Below, piece after piece: positions 10,701 to 21,625 of a DNA stretch of 64,000 nt. The first letter of the stretch is position 1, and the number at the start of each line of letters is the position of its first letter. Under the pieces are notes generated by a model. It worked only from the letters and a program-made list of their open reading frames with translations, did not search any database and was not told the origin of the DNA. The position numbers and the translations under genes are program-made. Origin of the DNA: Phoenix dactylifera (lineage: Eukaryota > Streptophyta > Magnoliopsida > Arecales > Arecaceae); NCBI RefSeq assembly GCF_009389715.1, contig NC_052401.1, positions 3,135,530-3,199,529 on the forward strand. The letters are read 5' to 3'.

Positions 10701-13447
10701 TATGCACAAAGCCAGTTCTAAAGTCAGCCCACATCAGAGCAATCATAACTCTAAAAGATTGACATACAAAGATTTGAATGTCAACTAAGGTCAAATTTTT
10801 ACTGTCAAAATAATGTCACCATACCTTTAGTTATTCACAGCAGCCAGTCACAACTTTTTTATTAATTCTATAGAGGTATTAGATTAATCCTTATCAATCA
10901 ATGCATCAACTCAAAAAAAGAAAAATAAATTGCATCTTCCTTTTGGAGTCAAACATTATTATATATGATCAGAACTCAAACTTTCAAGCTTAAATTACCA
11001 TGCTCACCCTTCTGTGCCATTTATAGGGCCCAAAACCCAATGTTGGCCAATAGGGACCCCTTCAGATTGGCCACTATCAATGGCAGCAAGCACATCTTCC
11101 TCAGACAAAGTAATATTATATCTACCATCAGTAGAGTGTTGTTAACAAGCTTAGTGATGCGTCTTAGTGTTTCTTGAGCACCGTCCATACATAGGTCACC
11201 GGAATCCTACAGGAGAATATCATTATAGCTCTCAGGTAACTGTCATAATTAATTCACAACAAACTTTGGAATCTAAAGTCAAGTTCATGCACCTCCTCAG
11301 CCACTAAAGAAAAGGATTCAGATGGAAGTTCCATCTTCAAAACAAGGCTGACTAATGCTTGTGAACCTGCAAATTAGGAGAAGTATGTTGCTAGAGAATT
11401 GTAGTAAGTTGAACATTTCATGTGCTAAGAAGCTATAGAGTTACTAAAGCAACTCTTGATCCTCCACTTCCCAGCTCATCTACCTAGTGGACATACCCAT
11501 TTCTGTCATATCATAAATAAATACAAGACTCACATGCCAAAAGAGAAGAAAGAAAGTAAAGGAAAAGGAAAAAGATAGAGGCCATAGTTACACTATTATC
11601 ATAAGATCATTTGTGGGCATTATAGGATCTCTAGTCTCTTGATTGCGACATATTTTTTTACAAAATCAACATCATTTTATTGTTTACCGACTTTACCAAG
11701 AACAGAAAAGCTTACTTAATGACTAACAAGCATTAATCCATCATATATTTTTAATTAGTATTTTCTGGACATCTTAAAATAATACCAGATTGTACTACAT
11801 CTATGCTATATATCTAGAATTCCTTTGTTAGGCATGCTATGCTCCTCTTTCATAGATACACCCTGCTGTGATCTATCTCCCTCTAACACATGGTCTGGAG
11901 AGCATGCCCACATTGTGAATTTTTTCCTTATTCTACCTTTGTTTACGTTATTTAATGAAAATGAGAACCATATTTAAGTAAGGAAATGAAGAAGATGCAT
12001 TCAATTTATTTGAAAGAGCTTCCTGGAAATTTCAAATGAAGAAATGGATCAACTTAATTAATTTGCTCCAACTTGTAAATGATTTATCATTTGTAGAACA
12101 ACTGTCCTACTATTTGAATGGATATGGAAGTAAACTTTTTAAGCTATGCATATTGAAGACCATTAATCAGAAGCAACAAACGATTATGTGGTGTCAGAAA
12201 TAAAACATAAGCAACAGAATAATTAAAATGTGGTAATATACCATAATCTGCTACCGTACCAGGACTCTTATCAGATTTTGATAGGACATCTGAATGCACA
12301 AGTGCCCGTTGTACCGTCTGCAAAAGAAACAAAAGCAAACATCCATAATTTTGAACTATAATGAAGGAAAAGGAAAGAGCAAAAAGGAAAAAAAAGACGT
12401 GTTTACATGTGTTAACTAGGGTTGAAAATGGATCGGATACGGATTGCGTATTGGTATATCCATATTTGTATCCATATTTTTCAACGAATATGAATACAGA
12501 TACGGATATTAAATGGATATCAAAATTAATATCCATATTTGTTCTAAACAAATACATATACGAATCGGATATTAAGCATATCTATATTTGTCATAAATGG
12601 ATACAGATATGAATCACATATTAAACATATCCAATTTTTTTATCCAAATATGGATATAAATGGGATACTTTTTTGGATATTAATCAAATTTTGAGCAAAA
12701 TTCAATGATGAAAACTAGCAATAGAGACATAATCATAAAGGAAAGATTCGATTAAAAAATATAATTTTAACAATAATTCATCAATAATAAAACTAATAAT
12801 TTTATAAAGGATATACCACTCAAGATTACTTATCACTGAAGTAGACAAAATCTATGGCGCCTCCAAGGCATCTCACAACTGTTGCCAGTTGCAAATGGCA
12901 ACCTAGAAAAGTTCTCAAAGGGCCGTCTTGCTATCCTAGACATACCCAGTTCCCTTCAAAAGCTCAGATACAATAACTAAAGCTAGGCATAAAGTATCAA
13001 AAGACATATCAGAAAAATAAAAAATGGCAACCTAGAAAAGTCACAGGAGACGAATTAAAGAACAAATCAACAAAAACCATATCCCAGTTCAGAAAAAATG
13101 CGATTTTTAACAGATAAAACAGTCCAAACAAGAGCAATTGAAAGACAGGAAAAGAATCTCAACAGAAAAAAAAAGACACGAAAAAAAGGCACATATTTAT
13201 TCCAGATCTCGATACCAGAATCAAAAGAACCGCTTTCCAGTGCAAACCTCTCCAAATCACCATAGAAAAGAGACCAGAGAACTCTCATTCGCCACAGTAC
13301 GTGGCAGAGGCGAGCGGCGAGAGAGGAGACCTCCTTCGCAGCGGCGAGCTCCTTCTCGTAGCAGGCGGAGGAGGCCACGGAAGCCACGAGAGATCGAGGT
13401 CGAGCTCTCCTCCGGAAATGGAGATTAAAGGAGAGACGGGGAGACAA
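7755..13447 (-). pseudogene. SAL1/HAL2-like 3'(2'),5'-bisphosphate nucleotidase, disabled
   Basis: On the minus strand, exon-like blocks give most of a PAP phosphatase, which removes the 3' phosphate from PAP and PAPS. 13447-13301: CYEKELAAAKEVSSLAARLC after a basic N-terminus. 12317-12242: VQRALVHSDVLSKSDKSPGTVADY. 11366-11293: GSQALVSLVLKMELPSESF and SLVAEE. 11206-11008: ETLRRITKLVN, EEDVLAAIDSGQSEG and HWVLGPINGTEG. 8700-8445: RRGDQFAIALALLDEGRIVL and GVLACPNLP. About 8425-8325: FFESFEAAHSMHDLSSVIAK. 8249-8095: RIDSQAKYGALA, HLRFPHKGYREEIWDHAAGS. 7948-7755: EAGG, LDFSKGRYLDLDSGIIVTNK, LMPALLKAIQDAV. It is dead: no ATG opens the frame, the metal-binding DPIDGT is GPINGT, there are frameshifts near 11,110 and 8,228, and stops occur in the FFESF block and after YGALA. 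Exons 1-4 lie in the tandem duplication; the 3' exons do not. Confidence 0.88.
12416..12672. repeat. GGATA-rich AT repeat, possibly a decayed hAT MITE
   Basis: It begins TAGGGTTGAAAATGGATCGG, which resembles a hAT-type terminus. It continues as imperfect, mutually complementary repeats of GGATAT and ATATCC. I do not find the matching inverted end or a target duplication, so the family is uncertain. The unit-B counterpart is at 23,035-23,293. Confidence 0.4.
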
Positions 13448-13549
13448 GAAGCGAGGAGGAGGGAAGAAGAGGAGGCGATCAGTGGGGTTGGGGACCGAAG
13501 AAGAGGTGGGGGAGAGACAAGGAACGAAGGAGGAGTTTATCGAGGACAG

Positions 13550-13562
13550 AGGCTATGCCATC
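13550..13562. repeat. LINE target-site duplication, left copy
   Basis: AGGCTATGCCATC flanks the 3' side of the LINE. The partner is at about 15,620-15,632 (first bases AA instead of AG) in unit A. In unit B the partners are 24,171-24,183 and 26,253-26,265. The same string occurs once, uninterrupted, near 31,705-31,717. Confidence 0.8.
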
Positions 13563-15619
13563 TTCTTCATTTATTTTTATTTTATTTATTATTATTATTT
13601 TTTTTTTTTGCAACTACAACTTACACACGCCGAACGTGATACAACCAACTAAATTAGAAAAAAAAATAACAAAAAAAAGGGGCACTGATGCACCATCGCC
13701 CAACCAACAAAATTATAAAAAAAAATAACAAAAAAATGGGGCACTGATGCACCATCGCCCCAGGTGAACCTTTTCGAGTGGTAGACCGCAAATAAGGCCA
13801 CCCAATCAGTCACACTATTCGCCTTCTTGTAGATGTGATTAGCCTATGAGAGATCATCCTCGTCTAAGAGTCTACGAACATCACAAAGTAGCATACTCGA
13901 ACTCTCATCGCGACCTCGGCCTCATATCCACTCTATCACCATGGCCGAGTCTCCCTCAAGCAAAATGCGGTCCGCACCCAGCACCTGTCTCGCATAGGTG
14001 ACTCCTTCCCATGCAGCCCTAAGCTCCGTGCAGACCACAGACGTGTCAAAAATCCACCGACCTCCCGCCGCAATCAGTCGAGCCTCGTGGTCCCTGATAA
14101 TGAAGCTGTTGCCTCCGGTACACCCTTCCTCTCCGACATTTCCGTCAAAATTAACCTTGAGGAAACAAGAGGGTGGGGGCTCCCCAGAGACCTGTATGGT
14201 CCTGGACGCTATCGGAGCAAGAGAGGAACCCCATATTTCCCCAGCCGTCCCAAGGGACGACAGTGTGCTGGCGCAGGAGATCTCCTTCGCATGACAAAGG
14301 GTCCTGTCCGTAACCACCCTCGGTTGAACTCTGTTGTCGTCGAAAACCCGGGCATTCCTATCCAGCCGACAGTGGTAGGCTAGATAGGCAGCTCTGGTCC
14401 CCAGTCCCTCCAGACCCGACCTCCTCACTGAAGTCTCCAAGAAGAGCAGGAAGCCCTCCGTCGATGACCACCCCAGGTGTGGATCATGGGGGACCCAAGC
14501 ATATCCCCAGATTTAGGTGGCCCTCGGGCATCCAAAGATAGCATGGAAGATGGACTCCTCCATCTCCAGACACGTCGGACACTCGGAGGGGACATGCACA
14601 CCACGCCAAACCAGTGTACCTCTGGTGGGTAAGCATCCTCAAGCCACCTAGCAGACAAACATGGCCGATTGTGGATGGGCATGCAGCCTCCAGATCCAGC
14701 TCTCCTCAATCTGCCTGCTCGGAACCCTCTCAACCATCCGGGCTAAGTCTCGGGCGCTCACCTCCGACCTCCCTGTCATGCTCCACACCCTCCTATCCGC
14801 CGCCCATAGATGGAATCGATATAGAGAGGATGCACTCGGCTAGCTACTCCCCAAAGGCCTGTCGAACAAGATCTGTGTCCCATGCCTGCCCCCCCGGGGT
14901 AAGTAAATCATGAACTTTGCGCCCCTCAAGACAGTCTACATCAATCATAGTAGGCTAGTTTCGGAGTGGGACCTCAGAGAACCAGCTATCCTCCAAAATG
15001 TCAATACCCCAGCCATCTTCAATCTCCCATCTGATCTCTGGTAGGACCATCGGGGCATGGGCACAAATCTTCCTCCAGACAAAAGAGCTACGACAGCTAG
15101 TACGGAATACAGATATGTCAGCTGGATCCCCATACTTCGCCCACATCAAGGCACCCCAAATGCTACTCAGCTCCAAAAGAAATCTGGTTGCTACTTTGGT
15201 CGGGAGAAGCTCCCGTTTCTCAATTAGGGAGTGAATTTCCAAACCTCCACCTCCACTCCTGATCGGCTGATAGACCGTCTCCTAAGCCAAAAGATGAACT
15301 CCACTCCTGCCCCTCTAAGAAGCTCTGGAACTGCCTCTCCATACCCCGCAATGCAGCCAACAACCCCATGGTATGGGACTACAAATAAACATGGATCGAC
15401 CTCAGGGCTAACCGTACTAAGATGACTCTCCCCATCATGGAGAGAGCGTTGGTCTGCCATCCCTCTAGTCTATGCCTGATGCCTTGCTCCATCTGAATGC
15501 ACTCCGCCCTACGCAGGCGTCTGCCCGTGATCGAGACCCCCAAATAGCTCAGAGTGCCATCCTGCTCCCCAATCCCTAGAATGCCCATGATCTCCATCTT
15601 CACCCCAGGGTTAGCTTTC
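13563..15619 (-). mobile_element. 5'-truncated L1-type LINE with RNase H, copy A
   Basis: Read on the minus strand. Near 15,600-15,400 is the C-terminal part of a reverse transcriptase (YLGVSITGRRLRRAECIQME, LEGWQTNALSMMGRV). It is followed by a zinc-binding linker region broken into several frames, then an RNase H domain at 14,440-13,922 and beyond (LKVNFDGNVGEEG, ELRAAWEGVTYA, ILLEGDSAMV). These contain the expected acidic residues in NFDG, ELRAAWEG and LEGDS. The domain ends near 13,765, followed by a duplicated GGGCACTGATGCACC tail and an A-rich 3' end (T-rich on the plus strand, 13,563-13,610). There is no endonuclease or ORF1, so it is 5'-truncated. Several stops and frameshifts make it dead. 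It is identical or nearly so in unit B, so it was present before the tandem duplication. Confidence 0.88.
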
Positions 15620-15621
15620 AA

Positions 15622-15960
15622 GCTATGCCATCCTTCGGTGTTGTTGGTTTGATAGGTTTTTTTTCTGGTCCATCTGCTGCTCATACTGCTTTCATACGAG
15701 TACAACCAGCTACATCGCTAACAAAAAGGCTACGCAAAGTAAAAAAAATAGAAGACTGCTGGGTCCACTAAAATTTTCCCAAATGATGAGCCACAAATGA
15801 AGTGCCCAGTCAGACTTATAGGTCTTTTAACTCTCGTTTCATTTGTCTTTAACTTTGCACCACACTTTTTTGGGCCACGACAATTGATGCTGCTATGGGG
15901 ACTATCGCACGACCACAATTAGCTCGTGGGCTCCACCATAGCTGGGGAAGAACAAGCAGC
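15622..15960. other. SAL1-YUCCA intergenic sequence right of the LINE
   Basis: This resumes the pre-LINE sequence (GTTGTTGGTTTGATAGG...). It corresponds to 31,710-31,920 in the older third unit and to 26,266-26,600 in unit B. No gene is seen. Confidence 0.6.
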
Positions 15961-16560
15961 ATTTTTTTTAGACTTATATATATATATATATAAACATATA
16001 AAATTATATAAATATTTTTATAAAATTAATATTTGTTCGTACCATCTAATAATGTTAAAAAATAAATAGCTTAAAACTAAAATAACTGAAATACCTTTAT
16101 GGATAGTATGCAAAAAAAAAAGTTATAAGAGTATACACGCAAATAGCAACTTTACAAGAATATTCAAGCAATTTTTTATATTTAGAAGTATATACAGTCG
16201 AAAAATCTATTAAGAAAAAGATCAAAACTCTGCTGGAATTTACCCTTTTTTTATGATTCAAATGGGTCTACAAGTCAAAAAAAGATTGAGCCACATTGTC
16301 GAATTTTTTTTTTTAGACCATAACTTGGTCAAGTTGAAATATTAGATAATTATTTTGGTAATGCTATTTTTCATTTGATTTTGATATAATTATTATTATT
16401 AAATCTATAACATCTATATATTCTTCATTATTTTTTAAAAAAATAAATCATATCAAATTTAAATTAATTATAGATTGTTAGATTAGTAAAATATTTTTTA
16501 GTGATTTGTAAATGTTGAGTAAGTGTTTGTTTTTTAGGCGATAATGTTGTAAAAGCAATA
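15961..16560. repeat. AT-rich dispersed repeat, half of a foldback-like element
   Basis: It starts with a short AT run and contains TTAAAAAATAAAT, AATAGCAACTTTA and, near 16,150-16,210, a terminus related to GGATATACATTTAAAAAATC. The same sequence lies at 26,600-27,240 (unit B) and 31,920-32,510 (third unit). It occurs inverted at 32,610-32,800. A more complete copy is in the inverted-repeat spacer near 43,689-43,990. Confidence 0.55.
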
Positions 16561-16935
16561 TGTTTTTATAAAAGAATGTTTACATGTTGCCTTCATCTTG
16601 ATTCATCTTTTTTGGGACATCATTACCCAATCCTTGTGTTTTTTGACAAAACGAGGTAGAATTTCCTACCGGATAGGTGATCCCTAGCTACAAACCCAGC
16701 ATTTTTTGTGTCACAATAGCTCCCTTTACGCTGTTTCCTCTCCCCCACCCCCTCCCCCTCCAAAAAGTGTCATATGCCATATTTCTAAAACGTATAGTTG
16801 TAGTTTCTTTCCATATTTATCTTATTAATTTGTTTTATGATAAATGCAGATCCAATATCATACAAGATAGGATTCTTTGAAGATAAAGATCAGTGTGTGT
16901 GTGTTTTTTTTTTTTTTGAGGATAAAGATCAGTGT

Positions 16936-17050
16936 ACCCAAGGATGAGTTCATCCGGTAATTGGATATCTATTGAGCACATTTCAAGCTGAGCCTTGTTT
17001 ACGGCACTATTGCTAATTCTGCTAATTATGATAAATATAATGAAATTTGG
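16936..17050 (+). pseudogene. YUCCA exon-1 crumb upstream of YUCCA copy 1
   Basis: ACCCAAGGATGAGTTCATCC to AATTATGATAAATATAATG aligns with YUCCA exon 1 around residues 73-110 ([12 protein letters not shown] ... SANYDKYKG). The relic reads PKDEFIR, stop, LDIY, stop, AHFKL and SANYDKYN. It has in-frame stops and no flanking exons. It lies 530 bases upstream of the live gene and is repeated at 27,622-27,736. This shows an older YUCCA copy once stood here. Confidence 0.75.
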
Positions 17051-17311
17051 TAATTCACAAGCATATCTCAAGGTTTTGCAACAACGGTTTATTTCAATCA
17101 TCCATTTGCTTAGCAACCTGAGATTCGAATTCAATTAAGTATGCATAATTATAGTGCATGCGTGTCCCCCTACCTTTTTTAAAAAGGGATTTGGTCATTA
17201 CAAAGGTTGAAAATTAGAAAGTTCCACTTTTGCTAGTTTTGGTGGAATTATTGCAAATCTTATCCACATACAAAATAGAGATGGATATTGACCCGTCATA
17301 CCAAGTGCATG

Positions 17312-17319
17312 TATATAAG
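17312..17319 (+). promoter_or_regulatory. Upstream copy of a duplicated YUCCA TATA box
   Basis: TATATAAG within GTGCATGTATATAAGCAG. The same string recurs 142 bases downstream at 17,454. Both are present in unit B at 27,998 and 28,140. Confidence 0.45.
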
Positions 17320-17453
17320 CAGAAGGCCATGATAGGGAAGCAAGCTCAAAATAAGGATCCATTAGAGTTATATTCGGGAGATCATTACTAGATTTAGTGA
17401 AATAATAGCAAATATTAAACTATTTCAAAAACAAAAAGGGATATTGGTGCATG

Positions 17454-17461
17454 TATATAAG
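17454..17461 (+). promoter_or_regulatory. Proximal TATA box of YUCCA copy 1
   Basis: TATATAAG lies 125 bases before the ATG, a usual distance for a plant gene with a leader of about 90 bases. The dead copy at 61,420 has the same box near 61,295. Confidence 0.55.
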
Positions 17462-17578
17462 CAGGAGGATGTAATGGGGTCGGCAAGTGGGATAATTGGA
17501 GGTAAAAGTCCTTTAGGGTGACATTCGCGATACCATACTTGTAGCCAATTTGAAGCCTTTGATCTCATCAAGGTTACA

Positions 17579-19265
17579 ATGAAGAAGGAGGTGCTGATCG
17601 TGGGAGCTGGTCCATCAGGCCTTGCCACTGCTGCATGTCTAAACATGTTCTCCATTCCAAACATCATACTAGAGAAAGAGGATTGCAGTGCTTCTCTTTG
17701 GAGAAAGAGGGCATATGATCGTCTGAAGCTTCACCTTGCCAAGCAATTTTGTGAGCTGCCGCACATGCCTTACCCTAGCACGTTCCCAACCTTCATACCC
17801 AAGGATCAATTCATCCAGTACCTAGATAACTATCAAGCACGTTTCAAGCCGAATATTGTATATTGCACTGTTGTTGATTCTGCTAATTATGACAAATACA
17901 AAGGAACATGGAGCATAATGGCTTGTGACAAGGTCACAGGGGAGGTCAAAGAGTACACGGCAAAGTTCCTGGTCGTGGCCACCGGAGAGAATGATGAAGG
18001 GATGATACCGGATATCCCGGGTTTGAAGACCTTCTCTGGGGAGGTCGTCCACTCTTCTTTTTACAAGTCGGGGGCTGCTTACACTGGCAAGAATGTTCTA
18101 GTTGTTGGAAGCGGTAACTCAGGCATGGAGATTGCTTATGATCTCTCAAACTTTGGAGCAAAAACCGCCATCACCATCCAAAGCCCGGTAACTAGATTTA
18201 TCTTGAAACATGCTCTACATTAGTATTACAATTAGCTTTATAGGGGTTTGTATGTTTTATAAAAGTAGTTGTATCCAATATTTCATACTTGCAAATATAA
18301 TCAATATCATGCTAGAAATACACAACAGGTTGGATTTGCTGTATTTTTAAACACCATATGCCCCTTATAAAAGTACGGTGCAACTAAGGATAATCCATAG
18401 GTGTTGTATTTTATTAGTTAGAACATATTTGTCTAGTAGATGTAATTTTGCTTTTGGGCTCTTGTAACAGTTCCATGTGATGACCAAGGAGTTGATATAC
18501 ATGGGGATGGTTTTAGTAAAATACCTCAATGTTCGTTTGGTGGACACCTTACTTCTTATGCTTAGCAATCTTAAATATGGAGATTTGTCTAAATATGGGA
18601 TTACAAGGCCAAAACTAGGCCCTCTCTCTCTTAAGATTGCGACCGGTAGATCATCAGTTATTGATGTTGGTACTGTAGCAAAGATCAAAAGTGGTGAGAT
18701 TCAGGTAACTATTTTATTTTTCTTGACTAGCCAAAATCCCAAATTATTTATGCTATTTTACTTTCAATTAATTTCTTCATAATATCATGCAAGGGATAGG
18801 CCAAGTAATTTGCATGTGTCTGATTTTGATAACGTTTGTTTTGCATGTGTTTATTGAATAGGTTGTCAAAGGGCTATCAAGCATACAAGGCAATGAGGTA
18901 CTTTTTACCGATGACAAGTCATATCAGTTCGATGCAATAGTTTTTGCAACCGGCTATCAAAGCAAAGTAAAAAGTTGGTTAAAGGTATAAGGAAATTATC
19001 AATTGATTTTTAATCCTTGGATGTAATTCTTTTCATTTAACTTACTTGGGCTATAGTTCACAAAACTAATATATGGATGTAGGATGATTTTGGTCTCCTT
19101 GGCCAAGATGGGTTTCCTGTAGCAAAATTTCCAAACCATTGGAAAGGAGAAAATGGGCTATACTTTGCAGGGTTTGCCAGAAGCGGATTGGCCGGAATCT
19201 CCATGGATGCAGAAAACATTGCCGATGATATAAAGATGGCTCATGATTGCTGTGAATCAGCTTAG
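17579..19265 (+). CDS. YUCCA flavin monooxygenase, YUC10/11 type, copy 1 (intact)
   Basis: Indole-3-pyruvate monooxygenase: converts IPA to auxin (IAA) using FAD, NADPH and oxygen. Four exons: 17579-18187, 18471-18704, 18862-18984 and 19083-19265. All introns are GT-AG and the frame is open for 382 residues, the size of YUC10/YUC11. The FAD site GAGPSG is at residues 9-14. [20 protein letters not shown] (30-49) is a family signature. LVVATGEN is at 131-138, the FMO-type [11 protein letters not shown] at 152-162, the NADPH site GSGNSG at 177-182 and FATGYQS near 309-315. The end reads [19 protein letters not shown]. There are no membrane segments, so it is probably cytosolic. It diverges head to head from SAL1 exon 1, 4.1 kb away with a LINE between. 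It differs from copy 2 by one residue (P147 here, S in copy 2). Arabidopsis YUC10 is an endosperm gene; expression here is unknown. Confidence 0.94.
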
Positions 19266-20122
19266 TCCCTTCAACATAGAACCGAATTGACGTACCCACA
19301 ACTTGTGTCTCATATGATGATGATGATTATCAGTATCGCCATAATCATTATTATCATCATCATTGTTATTATTGTTGCTATTGTTTCAATTCTTACTGCT
19401 ATCATATATAGCTTGAAGAACCTATATAAAAATAATTTGGGATTTGCTTCGATGCACTTTTTTTGTTTCAAATTCCTTCATTCATATAAAGAGGGGTAAA
19501 GAAGAGAATTTATACGTTAATTGGTTTAGTAGGTTACCAATTAAGAATTTTTCAAACCAAAAAATCCTTCAATATATGATCTACCCATTGTTCTAGAGCT
19601 ATAGGATGTTGTTGATGATTGAGCACTATCATCATCGTCGTTGTTTTAGTTGTTGTTGCTGCTATAGCTGTTGTATATAGCTTGAATGGCATCTATAAAT
19701 ATAAATTAGAATTTGCTTCATTTTTTATTTCAATTTCCCCATTCATTTAAAGAAGGGTAAAAAAGAGAATTTATATTAACCCATCTAATAGGTTACCAAT
19801 TTTAAGAATTTTTAAATAAAAAAACCTTAGATATCAGAGAAAGAGAGGAGAGAGAGAAAGAGATTAATATGTGTTTTTATGTAAGAAAGATAATGAGAGA
19901 GAGAGAGAGAGATTGTGTACATAGAAAGGGGGTAATGGAGACAGAGAGGAGGTGAATCAGGCAAACATATGCTAGAGTGCTATGAGAAGTTCTAATCAGT
20001 ACTTATAGGGACAAAAAGAGTTTAATCGACCACATTATATAAGAGTTAGAATTTGAATCCTACATATATATATATATTGATCCGGGGAGATAGAAAATTA
20101 GTTAGAAAGAATGACTTGATGT
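19266..20122. repeat. YUCCA 3' flank with an internal diverged duplication
   Basis: After the stop codon come ATG/ATT trinucleotide tracts, then two diverged copies of a roughly 200-250-base segment, about 19,395-19,575 and 19,675-19,830. Each contains TATATAGCTTGAA, ATAAA, TTTGCTTC, ATTCAT and TAAAGA(G/A)GGGTAAA. The same arrangement follows YUCCA copy 2 and the dead copies near 60.5 and 63.2 kb. Confidence 0.7.
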
Positions 20123-21625
20123 GGATAAACCCTTTGTTGGTGCACATAATATTTCCAACCCTTTCATGCTATTTGATCTATGACCTTTTGACAAATATTA
20201 AAGCCTCTCTCACTGCTATGATATGAATATCTAAACTATCACTGCTGTTTTGTCAATTGTTAAGCTTTCTCTTAGATCACCAATTAACAACTCCATCCTT
20301 CATGTTTTAATGCACATCCATCACAACAAGGAAGAGTCTTTTCTTTCAAATGTCTATAATTATATGTTTGAACCTCTTCCTCAGCCTCATTTGACCATGC
20401 AATGTTATATGATTCATTTACATTTTTTTGAGGCATTTCCTCGAGCGTCAACAGCATTGGATAAGCACGTAACGCTCTGAAAATACCAATGCCTATTTTA
20501 CTAATTTTATATCACATATAATAATCATTGTGTATCTCTTAACCATTTTATCAAGTAGGATTAGCAATAATAGATTTATCCATAAGAAGTTTAAAAAATT
20601 GGACTCATCATAACCTAAGTCAAAATCTAGCCACAGCTGCTTGTCATGCTAGTCACGGCTCCCTCACAATGTACATAATGATCTCTAAATAAAGCCTTAA
20701 TAAACTTTTTCCGTGCATGGCAAGTTTTTTTCATGCTCCCCTATTAAGCTGCGTTGTTGTTTCTTGTGTACCCTCACAGCATATCACTTTGTATCGTTCT
20801 TTCCTTTTGGGATGGGGAGGAGAGAGAGAGAGAGAGAGAGAAGACCATCTATCAAGTCTGCACATTAGGCAGGAATTGAACTTACACTCAACCTCATATG
20901 GAAACATTTTTTTTCATACTATTGAAAACTCCTCTTTTATGTGTGTGTATTCTTCTTAACCTGTCAAAAAACAAAATAATCATGAAATCATAGTTTAACA
21001 ATTAATTCATATATTGTACATGCTAATGTGGTACTTAGCCCCCTAGGAGTGCATATATTGGTAACAGCACAAGTGAACAATCAAATTAATACAACGTGCA
21101 GTTATTTTAAACTACATTCAATACTTCCATCTAATATATATAGATGATGATAACACATACAAATGTGTAGATTATTAAACCACCATTTCAAACATCAATA
21201 CATCCAAATATGTGCTTGCAAGTGTGCAGGTACATTGTTAAACAACCAAGAAATTGTAAAGCCAAAGAGGAAAAATCATTAGCCATGTAGCAATACACAA
21301 TGCAACCACAAATAGATGTATGCACAAAGCCAGTTCTAAAGTCAGCCCACATCAGAGCAATCATAACTCTAAAAGATTGACATACAAAGATTTGAATGTC
21401 AACTAAGGTCAAATTTTTACTGTCAAAATAATGTCACCATACCTTTAGTTATTCACAGCAGCCAGTCACAACTTTTTTATTAATTCTATAGAGGTATTAG
21501 ATTAATCCTTATCAATCAATGCATCAACTCAAAAAAAGAAAAATAAATTGCATCTTCCTTTTGGAGTCAAACATTATTATATATGATCAGAACTCAAACT
21601 TTCAAGCTTAAATTACCATGCTCCC

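Larger units (their letters stand above)
9395..20122. repeat. Tandem segmental duplication, unit A (10,728 bp)
   Basis: This unit is repeated head to tail as 20123-30823. Both begin GGATAAACCCTTTGTTGG and end in AGAAAGAATGACTTGATGTG. The unit holds SAL1 exons 4-1, a LINE and a YUCCA gene. Unit A has about 108 bp near 10,280-10,400 that unit B lacks, and a shorter AT microsatellite. The two units share almost everything else. Confidence 0.95.

Noticed and set aside
13301-13639. Plus-strand frames of 96 and 112 residues at SAL1 exon 1
   Set aside because: They are shadows of the minus-strand SAL1 first exon and its GC-rich leader.
14614-14913. Plus-strand frames across the LINE
   Set aside because: Shadows of the minus-strand LINE coding region, with no domain of their own.
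18188-18223. YUCCA as a single-exon 214-residue protein
   Set aside because: The tail after codon 203 is intron. Exons 2-4 restore the full 382-residue enzyme with in-phase GT-AG junctions.
19287-19499. Isoleucine-rich 70-residue frame after YUCCA
   Set aside because: Made by ATT/ATC trinucleotide tracts in the 3' flank.
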